Below, one piece after another: positions 9,903 to 18,467 of a DNA stretch of 64,000 nt. The notes beneath the pieces were generated by a model that did no database searches, was not told the DNA's origin, and saw only the letters and a program-made list of their open reading frames with translations. The DNA lies in the NCBI RefSeq assembly GCF_007991635.1, contig NZ_BJYS01000033.1, forward strand, positions 1 through 64,000, written 5' to 3'. Each line of letters starts with the position of its first letter. Within the stretch, counting starts at the first letter, position 1. A program made the position numbers and the translations under genes. The stretch is from Adhaeribacter aerolatus. Its GTDB lineage: Bacteria > Bacteroidota > Bacteroidia > Cytophagales > Hymenobacteraceae.

Positions 9903-10217
9903 AGGTGGTAAAATAACAGAACAATTTTTGCATTTTCGGCTATTGCTACCATTAAGTTTTATTTCCGAAAAACATTTTGGCCACTTATTTGCTTTTGGCT
10001 TAGCTTTTATAACTATGTCAAAAACAACCGGCGGCTGCAATAAAATTTATTTCTCCCGTATAGGTTGTATTCCTCCGTAAAAGGCCCGAATAGCTTTGCC
10101 GGAAAGCGTATTTTGTAAATTCCGGTACCATCTCTGATAAAACTGGTCTGGGAGTGTTTAGGCTGGATTTTCAGGCAAAGGAAAGGATGAGATTAAACTT
10201 AAATTATAAATATTATT

Positions 10218-10225
10218 TACCTTTG
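10218..10225 (+). promoter_or_regulatory. Promoter -7 box (TAnnTTTG) of the response regulator gene
   Basis: TACCTTTG matches the Bacteroidota -7 consensus exactly. No good -33 TTTG lies 19-21 bp upstream. A start a few bases after 10225 would give a leader of about 15 nt before the ATG at 10244. Confidence 0.5.
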
Positions 10226-10243
10226 GGCATATAAGTTTAGTGA

Positions 10244-10639
10244 ATGGATAAGCTATTGCATAATATTTTGTTGGTAGATGATAACCTGACTACGATAAGT
10301 CTGAACAAGTTATTGATTGCCAAAGTTGAAAATGCGGTTGAATTGCATACTGCCCCCGATGGCAAAGCTGCCCTGGAGCTTTTACAGAAACTCGCCCAGG
10401 AAGGCACCCGGTTTCCGGATATTATTCTGGTTGATCTTAAAATGCCGGTGATGGATGGGATAGAATTTTACCGGCACTACAAGCAGGTTTTTACCCCGGA
10501 ACAAGTTTCGAACACCAAAGTCGTGATGCTTACCACGTCTTTGGCTCCCTCCGATTTTAAACAGGCAAAAGACGAAGGCATTGAATATTTCCTAAACAAG
10601 CCGTTAACCACTACCAAACTGAAAGAAATTTTAGTTTAA
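10244..10639 (+). CDS. Single-domain response regulator (CheY-like receiver)
   Basis: 131 residues, only a receiver domain. Acidic pair Asp12-Asp13, phospho-acceptor Asp64 (ILVDLKMP), Thr97/98 in MLTTS and Lys119 in NKP are all in place. It resembles the small Rcp-type receivers that accept phosphate from phytochrome-linked kinases. It lies 277 bp upstream of the phytochrome gene on the same strand, with its own promoter box. As there is no output domain, it probably passes phosphate on or binds a target protein. Pairing with the kinase encoded at 12502-16608 is inferred from position. Confidence 0.9.
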   Translation: MDKLLHNILLVDDNLTTISLNKLLIAKVENAVELHTAPDGKAALELLQKLAQEGTRFPDIILVDLKMPVMDGIEFYRHYKQVFTPEQVSNTKVVMLTTSLAPSDFKQAKDEGIEYFLNKPLTTTKLKEILV

Positions 10640-10916
10640 TATTTCGCTGCACTTAGGTGTACCCGGTTTTTAGCTGCCGGGCAAAACCCGTTATGAGCTA
10701 ATTTATTTAACTAAGTACCAGCAGCCAACGTAAATCAGGCCCAGGTAATGGAGGCCGTTTTATTCATATTAAATTTCAGGAGTGTTGCTCTAATATTAAA
10801 GCGCAAATGAAAGTTAGGCAGCTAAATAATTTCGTTTACGGGCTAAACAAAATAACCGGTTCTTTATTTATAGTTTTCTGCCCCATTGCCCATGCGGCTA
10901 AACCTGTTTTAACCAG

Positions 10917-12476
10917 ATGAGAAATCCGAACAGCAACCCAATAAATATTACCATAGAAAAAAATTACGATTCTGATTTTTGCGGTTCCATTCCGTTGCAT
11001 TTGGTTAATTTAATTCAGCCGCACGGCCTGTTGCTGGTGCTCGACAAAACTGATTTGCGGGTTGTGCAAGCGAGCGAAAATGTAAGCCGGCAATTTGCCG
11101 TACCCATCGAAGACATTTTAGAGATACCTTTTGCGGCGTTTCTGCCGGCCGCACAGTTCGAGGATTTCCAGCTTAAAATTCATCGCCAAAGCAGCCAGGA
11201 GAAAATACCCTTTAGCCTTGACTTTACGGCAAACGGCCGGTCCACGGCCTTTACCGCCCTGGTGCACCCCAAAGAAGAATATATTTTAATTGAACTGGAG
11301 GAACACGCGCCTACTACCCCGGAAAATTCATTTATCGGACTTTACCAGCAAATTAAATATATTACCTCACTGCTGAAACAAACCACCGATACGGCCGAAA
11401 CCGCTCACCTAACGGCCACCGAATTAAAACGCCTGACCAATTTCGACCGGGTTTTGGTTTACCAGTTCGATCCGCAGTGGAACGGCATTGTCATTGGCCA
11501 GGCCAAAGAACCGGATATGGACGATTACATGGATTTGCGTTTTCCGGCCTCCGACGTTCCCAAGCAGGCCCGCGATTTATATTTTCGCAACCCTTACCGG
11601 TTAATTCCCAGCCGGTCGTACCAACCTGTTGGCTTAATTCCGGTTATTAATCCGTTAACCATGCGGTTTACCGATTTATCGGATTGCAATTTACGCAGCG
11701 TAGCCACCGTTCATTTAGAGTACTTGCGCAACCTGAATGTAATGACTTCCATGTCTTTGCCCCTTATTATCGATGACAAGCTTTGGGGGTTAATTTCGTG
11801 TCATAACAAAACCCCGCTGAATCCGAGTTATGAATTAAGATCGGCACTGGAACTGCTGTCAGGTATTATTTCGGCGCAGCTGGCCGCCAAAGAAAAAGAA
11901 GCCGCCATGACGTTGCGGGTACACCTGCAGCGCATTTACGCCAATTTGCTGGAGCAAATGTATAACCAGCCAAGTTTTACCGAAGGGTTACTTTCCGGCG
12001 AAACCAGTCTGCTGGAGTTACTCCATTTATCGGGGGCAGCGGTTGTATACGATGGCGGCATTACGGTTATTGGCGACACACCCAACGAGCAGGAAATAAA
12101 AGAACTTACTTACTGGCTGCGCCGGCACGAGTCTAATAAATTATACATCACCAATACCTTGCCCTCGGTTTATGCCCGCAGCCAGGAATACAAAGCCATC
12201 GCCAGCGGTTTAATCGCTTTGTCTATCAACCCCGACCAGGGCGAATATATCCTGGGCTTCCGGCCCGAGGTGCTGCAAACCATTGCCTGGGGCGGCAACC
12301 CGAACCAGGCCATACAAATGGAGCCCGACGGCAAAGCTTACCACCCGCGTAATTCTTTTGCTACTTACCAGGAAATTGTAAAGGATACCTCTTTGCCCTG
12401 GATACCTCAGGAAGTAGAAGCCGCTGAAGCCTTGCGCAGTGCCGTGCTGGAGAAAATTATTAAAGAAAATTACTAA
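10917..12476 (+). CDS. Bacteriophytochrome photosensory core (PAS-GAF-PHY) without output domain
   Basis: 519 residues. PAS about 20-125 with Cys22 placed exactly before IQPHG, as the biliverdin-binding cysteine of bacteriophytochromes. GAF about 140-320 with PASDVP (Asp213), His266 in VATVHLEYLRN and His296 in SCHNKTP. PHY about 325-515 with the FRPE and WGG stretches and the tongue motif PRNSF (477-481). These are the parts needed to bind bilin and switch between red and far-red states. The protein stops right after PHY: the histidine kinase normally fused there is absent. The next gene starts 25 bp later and encodes a kinase, so signalling through a partner is likely. Confidence 0.88.
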   Translation: MRNPNSNPINITIEKNYDSDFCGSIPLHLVNLIQPHGLLLVLDKTDLRVVQASENVSRQFAVPIEDILEIPFAAFLPAAQFEDFQLKIHRQSSQEKIPFSLDFTANGRSTAFTALVHPKEEYILIELEEHAPTTPENSFIGLYQQIKYITSLLKQTTDTAETAHLTATELKRLTNFDRVLVYQFDPQWNGIVIGQAKEPDMDDYMDLRFPASDVPKQARDLYFRNPYRLIPSRSYQPVGLIPVINPLTMRFTDLSDCNLRSVATVHLEYLRNLNVMTSMSLPLIIDDKLWGLISCHNKTPLNPSYELRSALELLSGIISAQLAAKEKEAAMTLRVHLQRIYANLLEQMYNQPSFTEGLLSGETSLLELLHLSGAAVVYDGGITVIGDTPNEQEIKELTYWLRRHESNKLYITNTLPSVYARSQEYKAIASGLIALSINPDQGEYILGFRPEVLQTIAWGGNPNQAIQMEPDGKAYHPRNSFATYQEIVKDTSLPWIPQEVEAAEALRSAVLEKIIKENY

Positions 12477-12501
12477 GAGCCCGCAGGTTTTTGAAATAAA
12501 A

Positions 12502-15500
12502 ATGTCGTTACCCAGTAAAGATACAACATCCTCCTTGCCCGATTTTAAGCAGCCCAAAGCAAAAACCGACCATTATTTAATTGGGATTGGGGCTTCGGCC
12601 GGTGGCCTGGAAGCTATTCATAACCTTTTCGATCATTTTCCGAGCAACTCCAGCTTCTCTTTTGTGATTGTACAGCATTTATCGCCGGATCACAAAAGTT
12701 TAATGGCCGAGCTTTTATCGAAGCACACCCGCATGCAGGTACAGGAAGCAGAAGACGACATGCGCACCCGGCCCAACTGCATATATGTATTGCCCAGCGG
12801 CAAGCAACTTACTTTAAAAAAGGGCCGGTTACGGCTTACCGAAAAACTGCGCAGCCGCGAACCCAATTTTGCCATCGATGTATTTTTCGAATCGCTGGCC
12901 AAAGACCGGGGCCGTTACGCCATTGGCATTATTTTATCGGGCACGGGCACCGATGGCACCAAAGGCAGCCAGGCCATAAAAGCAGCCGGCGGCATGGTGG
13001 TGGTACAAGACCCCAGCACCGCCCGGTTCGATGGCATGCCCCGCAGCGCCATCGAAGCCGGCGCCGCTGATTACGTGCTGGGACCGGATTTAATGGCCCA
13101 TGAAATTCTGGAATACGTCAGGCAGATTCCGTTGGTAAAAGCGTTGGTAGAAACCCCGGAAGAAGACAGAAGACACCAGTTGTTGCACGAAATACTGGAT
13201 TTGATATGCAGCCATACCAAAACCGATTTTAAAGATTACAAAGAAGCTACCCTTTACCGCCGCATTACTAAACGCATGAACGAGGTAAAGGTAGACTCCC
13301 TGGAAGATTACCTGCATTACCTGCATAACCATCCGGCCGAAATTAAGCGTTTATGCCAGGAAATTTTAATTGGCGTAACCCGGTTTTTCCGCGACCCGGA
13401 GGCGTTTGAGCTGCTGAAACACGAGATTCTACCTAAAATAATAGCCGCCAAAACCAACGACGAAACCACCAAGGTTTGGGTAACGGCCTGCAGCACCGGC
13501 GAAGAAGCTTATTCTATCGCTATGCTGTTTCAGGAATGTTGCGCCGAAGCCAGCCACGAAGCCAAGGTTAAAATATTCGCCACCGACATCGACCAGCGGG
13601 CCCTGGACCGGGCCTCCAAAGGCATCTACCCGGCTTCTATTGCCAACGATGTATCAGCCGAGCGGCTGGAACGCTTTTTTTACACCAAAGGCAATAAATA
13701 CATTATTAATGCCGAGGTCCGCAAAATGGTGGTTTTTGCGAAGCACGATCTGCAGAAAGACCCACCCTACAGTAAACTGGATATTATTTCGTGCCGGAAC
13801 ATGCTGATTTATTTAAATCCGGGCTTGCAGAAGAAAGTGATGGCCACTTTTCCGTACGCCCTGAATATGAACGGCTACTTGTTTTTAGGTCCCAGTGAAC
13901 AACTCGGCGACATAAAGCCGTTTTTTAACGAAGAAAACCGCAAATGGAAAGTCTACCGGAAAATAAAAGAAAGTACCCGGCCACAATCCAGCTACGGTTT
14001 TAATCATTTGGTCCCGACTTTAGGCAGTAACAGCCATTTTCAGGTTAAAACCAGCCAGATTTCGCAATTTAACGAATCCTTTATGGATGCCGTAGGCGAA
14101 ACCTTTAAAATAACGGCTTTGTACGTAGATGAAAATTACCAGTTGCTTCACGGCATTGGCGATATAAACCAATATTTAAAATTCCCGAACAAGCGCCTGC
14201 AGTTTAACCTGCTAAAGGTAGTCCCCAAAGAGCTGGCTGTAATCCTAAGTGTCGATATCCGGAAAGTGCTGCGACACAACCAGGAGCCGGAAACCCGTCA
14301 GGTAGTTTTAAAACTGGGTCAGAAAAACCAGTTAATGCAAATTAATGTCCGGGCCCTCGAACTAGATAAAAACCAGCCCCGGGTAATCCTGGTGTTGTTG
14401 CAGGAAATCGGGCAAAGCGATATTACCCAGAAGCCCATTGAAACCTTGCAAATACCCGAGTCGGATTTTTACCGGCAGCTAACGGCCCTGGAACTGGAAT
14501 TAAAAGATGCCCACGAAAGCCTGCACCTGACCGTACAGGATTTAAGTACGGCCAACGAAGAACTGCAATCGTCTAACGAAGAGCTTATGTCTTCGAACGA
14601 GGAGTTGCAAAGCTCCAACGAAGAAATGCAATCGTTAAACGAAGAGCTGCACACCGTAAATTCCGAGCATCAGTTAAAAATAAAGGAGCTGCAAGAACTG
14701 AACGAAGACCTGGATAATTATATCCGGAGCTCCAATATTGCCCAGCTTTACCTCGATCACCAACTCGTCATCCGCCGTTTTACCCCCTCAGTAAAAACCC
14801 TGATTAACATTATCCAGAGCGATGTGGGACGGCCGATTCACCATTTGTCGCATAACCTGCGCAACAATACCCTTCTGGAAAATATTAAAGCGGTTAATAA
14901 TTCATCGGGGGAAGTAGAACAGGAAGTAGAAACCACCACCGGCCAATATTTTTTGATGCGGATAATCCCGTACCTGAAACAAGACGGCAACAAAGACGGC
15001 GTGGTGCTGAGCTTTGTGGATGTTACCGCCCTTACCACTTTAAGCAACGTAGTGCAGGGCGTACTAAACAGCTCCTTTAATAATATTATGGCTTTTGGCG
15101 CCATCCGCGACGAACACCATAAAATTACCGACTTCAGCTGGAATTTATTAAACCGGAAAGCGGAAGAATTAATCCGTAAACCACAGGCCCAACTGCAGCA
15201 TAGCAGCGTGCTCACTGAACTACCCATTTTAAAGAAAACCGGGCTTTTCCGGAAGTTTGCCGACGTAGTAGAAACCGGCAAACCCTTACATACCGAACAC
15301 AACCTGGAAATAAACGGCCGGAAAGAATGGTACGAAATATCGGGGGCCAAGGTAGGCGATGGTTTAACCATTACCATGGCCGAAATAACTCAGAAAAAAG
15401 CCAGTGAAGAAAAAATATTACTAGCCTACGAAGAGCTGAAAAAAGCCGAGGGTGAATTAAAAAAATTAAACAACAAACTGGAAGAACGGGTAGCCGAGCG

Positions 15501-16608
15501 TACCCAGCAGCTAACCGCCAGCGAAGAACGCTTCCGGCTGGTGTCTATGGCTACCAACGATGTGGTGTGGGACTGGGATCTGGTATCGAATGAGATTTGG
15601 TGGAGCGAAACCATTGAAGCCATGCTGGGCTACCCGGCCGGCCACATGGAAAAAGGGGTAGACGGCTGGTTTAATAAAGTGCATCCGGAGGATAGGGCTA
15701 AAATTAAAAAAGGCATTAACCAGGCCATAAACCTGGGCCGCGACCAGTGGATGGACGAATACCGGATTGCCAAAGCCGACGGCTCGTACGTGTATGTGTT
15801 TAACCGGGCCTATATTTTACACAACGAATACAAAATTCCGTACCGCGTTTTAGGTTCTTTTATTGATTTAACCGATTTAAAACAGGCGCAGCAAAAGCTG
15901 CAAAACACCAACGAACACCTGGTCCGGGTTATCGAAGATCTCGATATGTTTGTGTACACAGCTTCGCACGATTTAAAAGCGCCGGTAGCCAACGTAGAGG
16001 GCCTGGTGTTGCTCCTGGAAGAAGAAATTAATTCCGATGATCTTACGCCCGAAAGCACACAGCCTATTTTCGCGATGATTAAGGAATCTATCAATAGTTT
16101 TAAAACGGTTATTCACGATTTAACCGATATTGCCAAGGTTCAGCGCGATGTGGACGGCGAGGCCGAACTGGTAGATTTATATGATATTCTGGGGCAGGTG
16201 CGGGCCAATATCCAGGATTTAATCTCCGAAGTTCCCGTACAATTTCACATTAATTTTGAGGTTACGCAGCTAAACTTTTCGCGTAAGAATTTGTACAGTA
16301 TTTTCTATAATTTACTCAGCAATGCGGTTAAATACCGGTCCCCGGAACGTAATCCTGTAATTACCCTTATAACCCAGCGGCAGGATAATTATATAAAATT
16401 AGCAGTGGCCGACAACGGCCTGGGTTTGAGCCAGGAGAATGTCTCTAAATTATTTGTTTTGTTCCGGCGGTTCCACTCGCACGTAGGTGGTACGGGCATG
16501 GGCCTTTACATAGTAAAACGCATGATGGATAATGCCGGCGGCAAAATTGAAGTAGAAAGCGAAGAAGGCCAGGGCACCACCTTTAGCCTATTTTTTAGAG
16601 AAAATTAA
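12502..16608 (+). CDS. CheB-CheR-coiled coil-PAS sensor histidine kinase
   Basis: 1368 residues from the ATG at 12502; an upstream in-frame ATG at 12439 overlaps the phytochrome gene and gives an atypical N-terminus. CheB methylesterase about 25-205 with triad Ser32, His59, Asp151; CheR methyltransferase about 225-490 with the SAM motif TACSTGEEAYS and CRNMLIYL; a repeated SNEEL coiled coil near 680-750; PAS regions including one around 1020-1130; HisKA with His1156 in SHDLKAP; HATPase with N box near 1274, DNGLGL and GTGMGL. It combines receptor-type methylation chemistry with autophosphorylation. No sensory domain of clear ligand type is seen, so the neighbouring phytochrome is a plausible input. 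Confidence 0.88.
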   Translation: MSLPSKDTTSSLPDFKQPKAKTDHYLIGIGASAGGLEAIHNLFDHFPSNSSFSFVIVQHLSPDHKSLMAELLSKHTRMQVQEAEDDMRTRPNCIYVLPSGKQLTLKKGRLRLTEKLRSREPNFAIDVFFESLAKDRGRYAIGIILSGTGTDGTKGSQAIKAAGGMVVVQDPSTARFDGMPRSAIEAGAADYVLGPDLMAHEILEYVRQIPLVKALVETPEEDRRHQLLHEILDLICSHTKTDFKDYKEATLYRRITKRMNEVKVDSLEDYLHYLHNHPAEIKRLCQEILIGVTRFFRDPEAFELLKHEILPKIIAAKTNDETTKVWVTACSTGEEAYSIAMLFQECCAEASHEAKVKIFATDIDQRALDRASKGIYPASIANDVSAERLERFFYTKGNKYIINAEVRKMVVFAKHDLQKDPPYSKLDIISCRNMLIYLNPGLQKKVMATFPYALNMNGYLFLGPSEQLGDIKPFFNEENRKWKVYRKIKESTRPQSSYGFNHLVPTLGSNSHFQVKTSQISQFNESFMDAVGETFKITALYVDENYQLLHGIGDINQYLKFPNKRLQFNLLKVVPKELAVILSVDIRKVLRHNQEPETRQVVLKLGQKNQLMQINVRALELDKNQPRVILVLLQEIGQSDITQKPIETLQIPESDFYRQLTALELELKDAHESLHLTVQDLSTANEELQSSNEELMSSNEELQSSNEEMQSLNEELHTVNSEHQLKIKELQELNEDLDNYIRSSNIAQLYLDHQLVIRRFTPSVKTLINIIQSDVGRPIHHLSHNLRNNTLLENIKAVNNSSGEVEQEVETTTGQYFLMRIIPYLKQDGNKDGVVLSFVDVTALTTLSNVVQGVLNSSFNNIMAFGAIRDEHHKITDFSWNLLNRKAEELIRKPQAQLQHSSVLTELPILKKTGLFRKFADVVETGKPLHTEHNLEINGRKEWYEISGAKVGDGLTITMAEITQKKASEEKILLAYEELKKAEGELKKLNNKLEERVAERTQQLTASEERFRLVSMATNDVVWDWDLVSNEIWWSETIEAMLGYPAGHMEKGVDGWFNKVHPEDRAKIKKGINQAINLGRDQWMDEYRIAKADGSYVYVFNRAYILHNEYKIPYRVLGSFIDLTDLKQAQQKLQNTNEHLVRVIEDLDMFVYTASHDLKAPVANVEGLVLLLEEEINSDDLTPESTQPIFAMIKESINSFKTVIHDLTDIAKVQRDVDGEAELVDLYDILGQVRANIQDLISEVPVQFHINFEVTQLNFSRKNLYSIFYNLLSNAVKYRSPERNPVITLITQRQDNYIKLAVADNGLGLSQENVSKLFVLFRRFHSHVGGTGMGLYIVKRMMDNAGGKIEVESEEGQGTTFSLFFREN

Positions 16609-16659
16609 TTTTATCCGGGCAAGCAGCACCTGGACGTTTTTGAAAGTAGAAAATTAAAT

Positions 16660-16959
16660 ATGTTTATATCCTTAAGTTCTTTTACCGTGGCCAACGACAT
16701 GGGCCAGGCCACCAAAGAAGCCTTTATTAACCGCCCGCACCTGGTAGATAAGGCTCCCGGGTTTATACGGATGGAAGTTTTTACAGCCCATGAAAATCCT
16801 AATGAATTCTGGCTGATGAGTTACTGGGAAAACGAAGAAAGCTTTAAAGTTTGGTACGACAGCCATCAATACCACGACTCGCACAGCGGCATTCCGAAAG
16901 GCGTAAAACTGGCACCCAAAAGCGTCTGGGTAAAATATTTCAACCACGTGGGTGATTAA
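16660..16959 (+). CDS. Antibiotic-biosynthesis-monooxygenase fold protein, IsdG/HmoA-like heme monooxygenase candidate
   Basis: 99 residues, a single ABM ferredoxin-like domain. Read against IsdG, the GF near residue 34 and the whole second half align: Trp65 and His75 fall at the spacing of the catalytic Trp67 and heme-ligand His77. The third catalytic residue, Asn7, is Ser here. IsdG-type enzymes open heme into a bilin-like product and release iron. The gene starts 51 bp after the kinase gene on the same strand and is followed by a hairpin, so it probably belongs to the phytochrome operon. Making the chromophore is an inference; a generic ABM quinol monooxygenase is the alternative. Confidence 0.7.
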   Translation: MFISLSSFTVANDMGQATKEAFINRPHLVDKAPGFIRMEVFTAHENPNEFWLMSYWENEESFKVWYDSHQYHDSHSGIPKGVKLAPKSVWVKYFNHVGD

Positions 16960-16962
16960 GGA

Positions 16963-17002
16963 ACCTCATCCCCCAACCCCTTCTCCTTTGGGCGAAGGGG
17001 AG
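16963..17002 (+). terminator. Hairpin repeat, copy 2, likely terminator of the phytochrome operon
   Basis: CCCCTTC (16977-16983) pairs with GAAGGGG (16994-17000), preceded by a C-rich run. Similar in make-up to the repeat at 985-1012. It lies 18 bp past the stop of the ABM-fold gene. There is no T tract, so termination is only possible. Confidence 0.4.
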
Positions 17003-17396
17003 CCGATCTGACAGTTATCTACTTACAACTCTTTTCACTTCGTCTTTTAAAAACTTTAATGTCTTTATTGGCCGTTTTGGTTTTTAGATTAGAATAAGCT
17101 GAACTCGTGAAACAATATTTATTTTGAAAGGCGATTTTTATGGCAAAGCCCTTTATTAATAATCATTCATCCTTTCAATATGCCGCAATAATTCTATAAT
17201 CCAAAATAATGCCTTTAATAGTTCCACTTAAAGCTGTCAGCACTCATATTGCCTATATAGCACTAAACCCGATCGCTAGCTTTTTAAATAAAGCTTTACT
17301 AAGCATTAATTCTATTTTTAACCCCTGATAGAACTGGACAATTCTAAGGCAGCCCTTTGGGTATATCATAAACCTAGCTGGCTATTCGTTTAAATA

Positions 17397-17410
17397 GTGA
17401 TATAAATCAC
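17397..17410 (+). promoter_or_regulatory. Candidate CRP/FNR-family binding site
   Basis: GTGATATAAATCAC is a palindrome of the GTGA-N6-TCAC form. It lies about 130 bp upstream of the hemoglobin ATG. Oxygen- or NO-responsive Crp/Fnr regulators are known to control globin genes; the link here is inference. Confidence 0.35.
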
Positions 17411-17538
17411 GCAAGGCTTTGATTTTCCTCCTAACTAAACTAAATAATAGGAGTGAAATTTGCATATGCTTTAATCATGAAACGGATAAGTTGGCGCTTA
17501 ATGCGCCTGCAACCGCTTACTATTTAAAAGAATAAAAG

Positions 17539-17910
17539 ATGAACTTACCTAAAAAAGATATAGCCAGCGCCGCCGACATCCAGTTATTAGTAGATGCTTA
17601 TTACCAAAAACTTAAATCTCAACCTTACCTGTTAGCGCTTTTCGAAGACCTCTCTTCCCGCGACTGGAACCAGCATTTATTCCAGATGAAAAGCTTCTGG
17701 CAATCGGTGGTACTGAAATCAGCGTCTTTTACCGGGCACCCTTTAATTTTACACGCTTTTCTGCCTGCCCACCAGGCCCAAGTTCGGGAATGGGTACATT
17801 TGTTTCACGAAGCGGTAGAGGAGCATTTTAAAGGGCCCACTGCCGCCGCCACCAAAAACTTTGCCGAGCAATTGGTACGCATATTTTCTTATAAACCTGC
17901 TAATACCTGA
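17539..17910 (+). CDS. Group III truncated hemoglobin
   Basis: 123 residues, normal for 2/2 hemoglobins. Proximal His72 in GHPLILHAFLP matches the F8 histidine of Campylobacter Ctb in position and context; Trp85 in REWVHLF matches the group III G8 tryptophan; Tyr21/22 supply B10. Group III globins bind O2 and are linked to microaerobic life and nitrosative stress. It follows the phytochrome block on the same strand but has its own 579-bp upstream region, so it is probably a separate unit. It is convergent with the next gene, with only 2 bp between the stops. Confidence 0.9.
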   Translation: MNLPKKDIASAADIQLLVDAYYQKLKSQPYLLALFEDLSSRDWNQHLFQMKSFWQSVVLKSASFTGHPLILHAFLPAHQAQVREWVHLFHEAVEEHFKGPTAAATKNFAEQLVRIFSYKPANT

Positions 17911-17912
17911 GG

Positions 17913-18449
17913 TTACCAAACCACTTGCTGGGACCGGCGTTTTACCTCCCGGATATATTTTCGGTCTAAACCGGTTTCATCGGCAATTTGCTTAACGGTT
18001 TTGCCTTGTTCCAGCTTTCTTTTAACCAGCTGCTCATTCGATAACCGGCTCCGTTTGGGTTTGGTCTTAGGTTTGGTTTTGGCCTTGGTGGTTACTTCGG
18101 TTTTACTTTTGGTAGCAGAAGCAACAGCCGGTTCGTCCCGGTTTTCAACTGGTTTCGGTTCCGGCTCCACCCGGTCCGGCGAATCGGGCTCTGCCGCTTC
18201 AGGTTCGCGGGAGGTATGAACGCTATGATGGAGCGACGCGGAATCCCGGCCGTAATTTTGGCTTTCTGCTTCGTAAGTTTCTTCGGGGGGAATATAGGTT
18301 GCTTCCGCAAAAGCCGGTTCGGGTTCGTATAACAGGTTAGATGGCCCGTATTGTACCGCGTAGATGGCCGCCGCAATAATTACAATTATCAGAATAGCTC
18401 CCAGGCCTCCCCCTCCTTTTTCCTCTCTGAGCCAACGTTTAAAATTCAT
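17913..18449 (-). CDS. Membrane-anchored protein with C-terminal HTH-like segment
   Basis: 178 residues. One transmembrane helix at about 15-33 after a basic N-terminus, a low-complexity acidic/proline linker (about 42-110), a Lys/Thr-rich stretch (115-135), then QGKTVKQIADETGLDRKYI (148-166), which reads like a resolvase-type helix-turn-helix. I know no named family. The positive-inside rule would put the C-terminus outside the cytoplasm, which clashes with DNA binding; the HTH may bind cell wall or protein instead, or the topology may be reversed. It starts 18 bp after the RHH-like gene and is likely co-transcribed with it. Confidence 0.6.
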   Translation of the reverse strand: MNFKRWLREEKGGGGLGAILIIVIIAAAIYAVQYGPSNLLYEPEPAFAEATYIPPEETYEAESQNYGRDSASLHHSVHTSREPEAAEPDSPDRVEPEPKPVENRDEPAVASATKSKTEVTTKAKTKPKTKPKRSRLSNEQLVKRKLEQGKTVKQIADETGLDRKYIREVKRRSQQVVW

Positions 18450-18467
18450 GGTAATATTTTCTTTCGG

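Larger units (their letters stand above)
16960..17538. other. Intergenic region before the hemoglobin gene
   Basis: 579 bp. Holds the hairpin repeat (16963-17002), a CRP/FNR-like palindrome (17397-17410) and a small GGCGC/GCGCC hairpin (17493-17507) just upstream of the hemoglobin start. No protein-like ORF seen. Confidence 0.5.

Noticed and set aside
9903-10040. N-terminal extension of the small acidic protein, containing a CxxC motif
   Set aside because: The extension is AT-rich and the shorter start fits a compact protein better; not firmly excluded.
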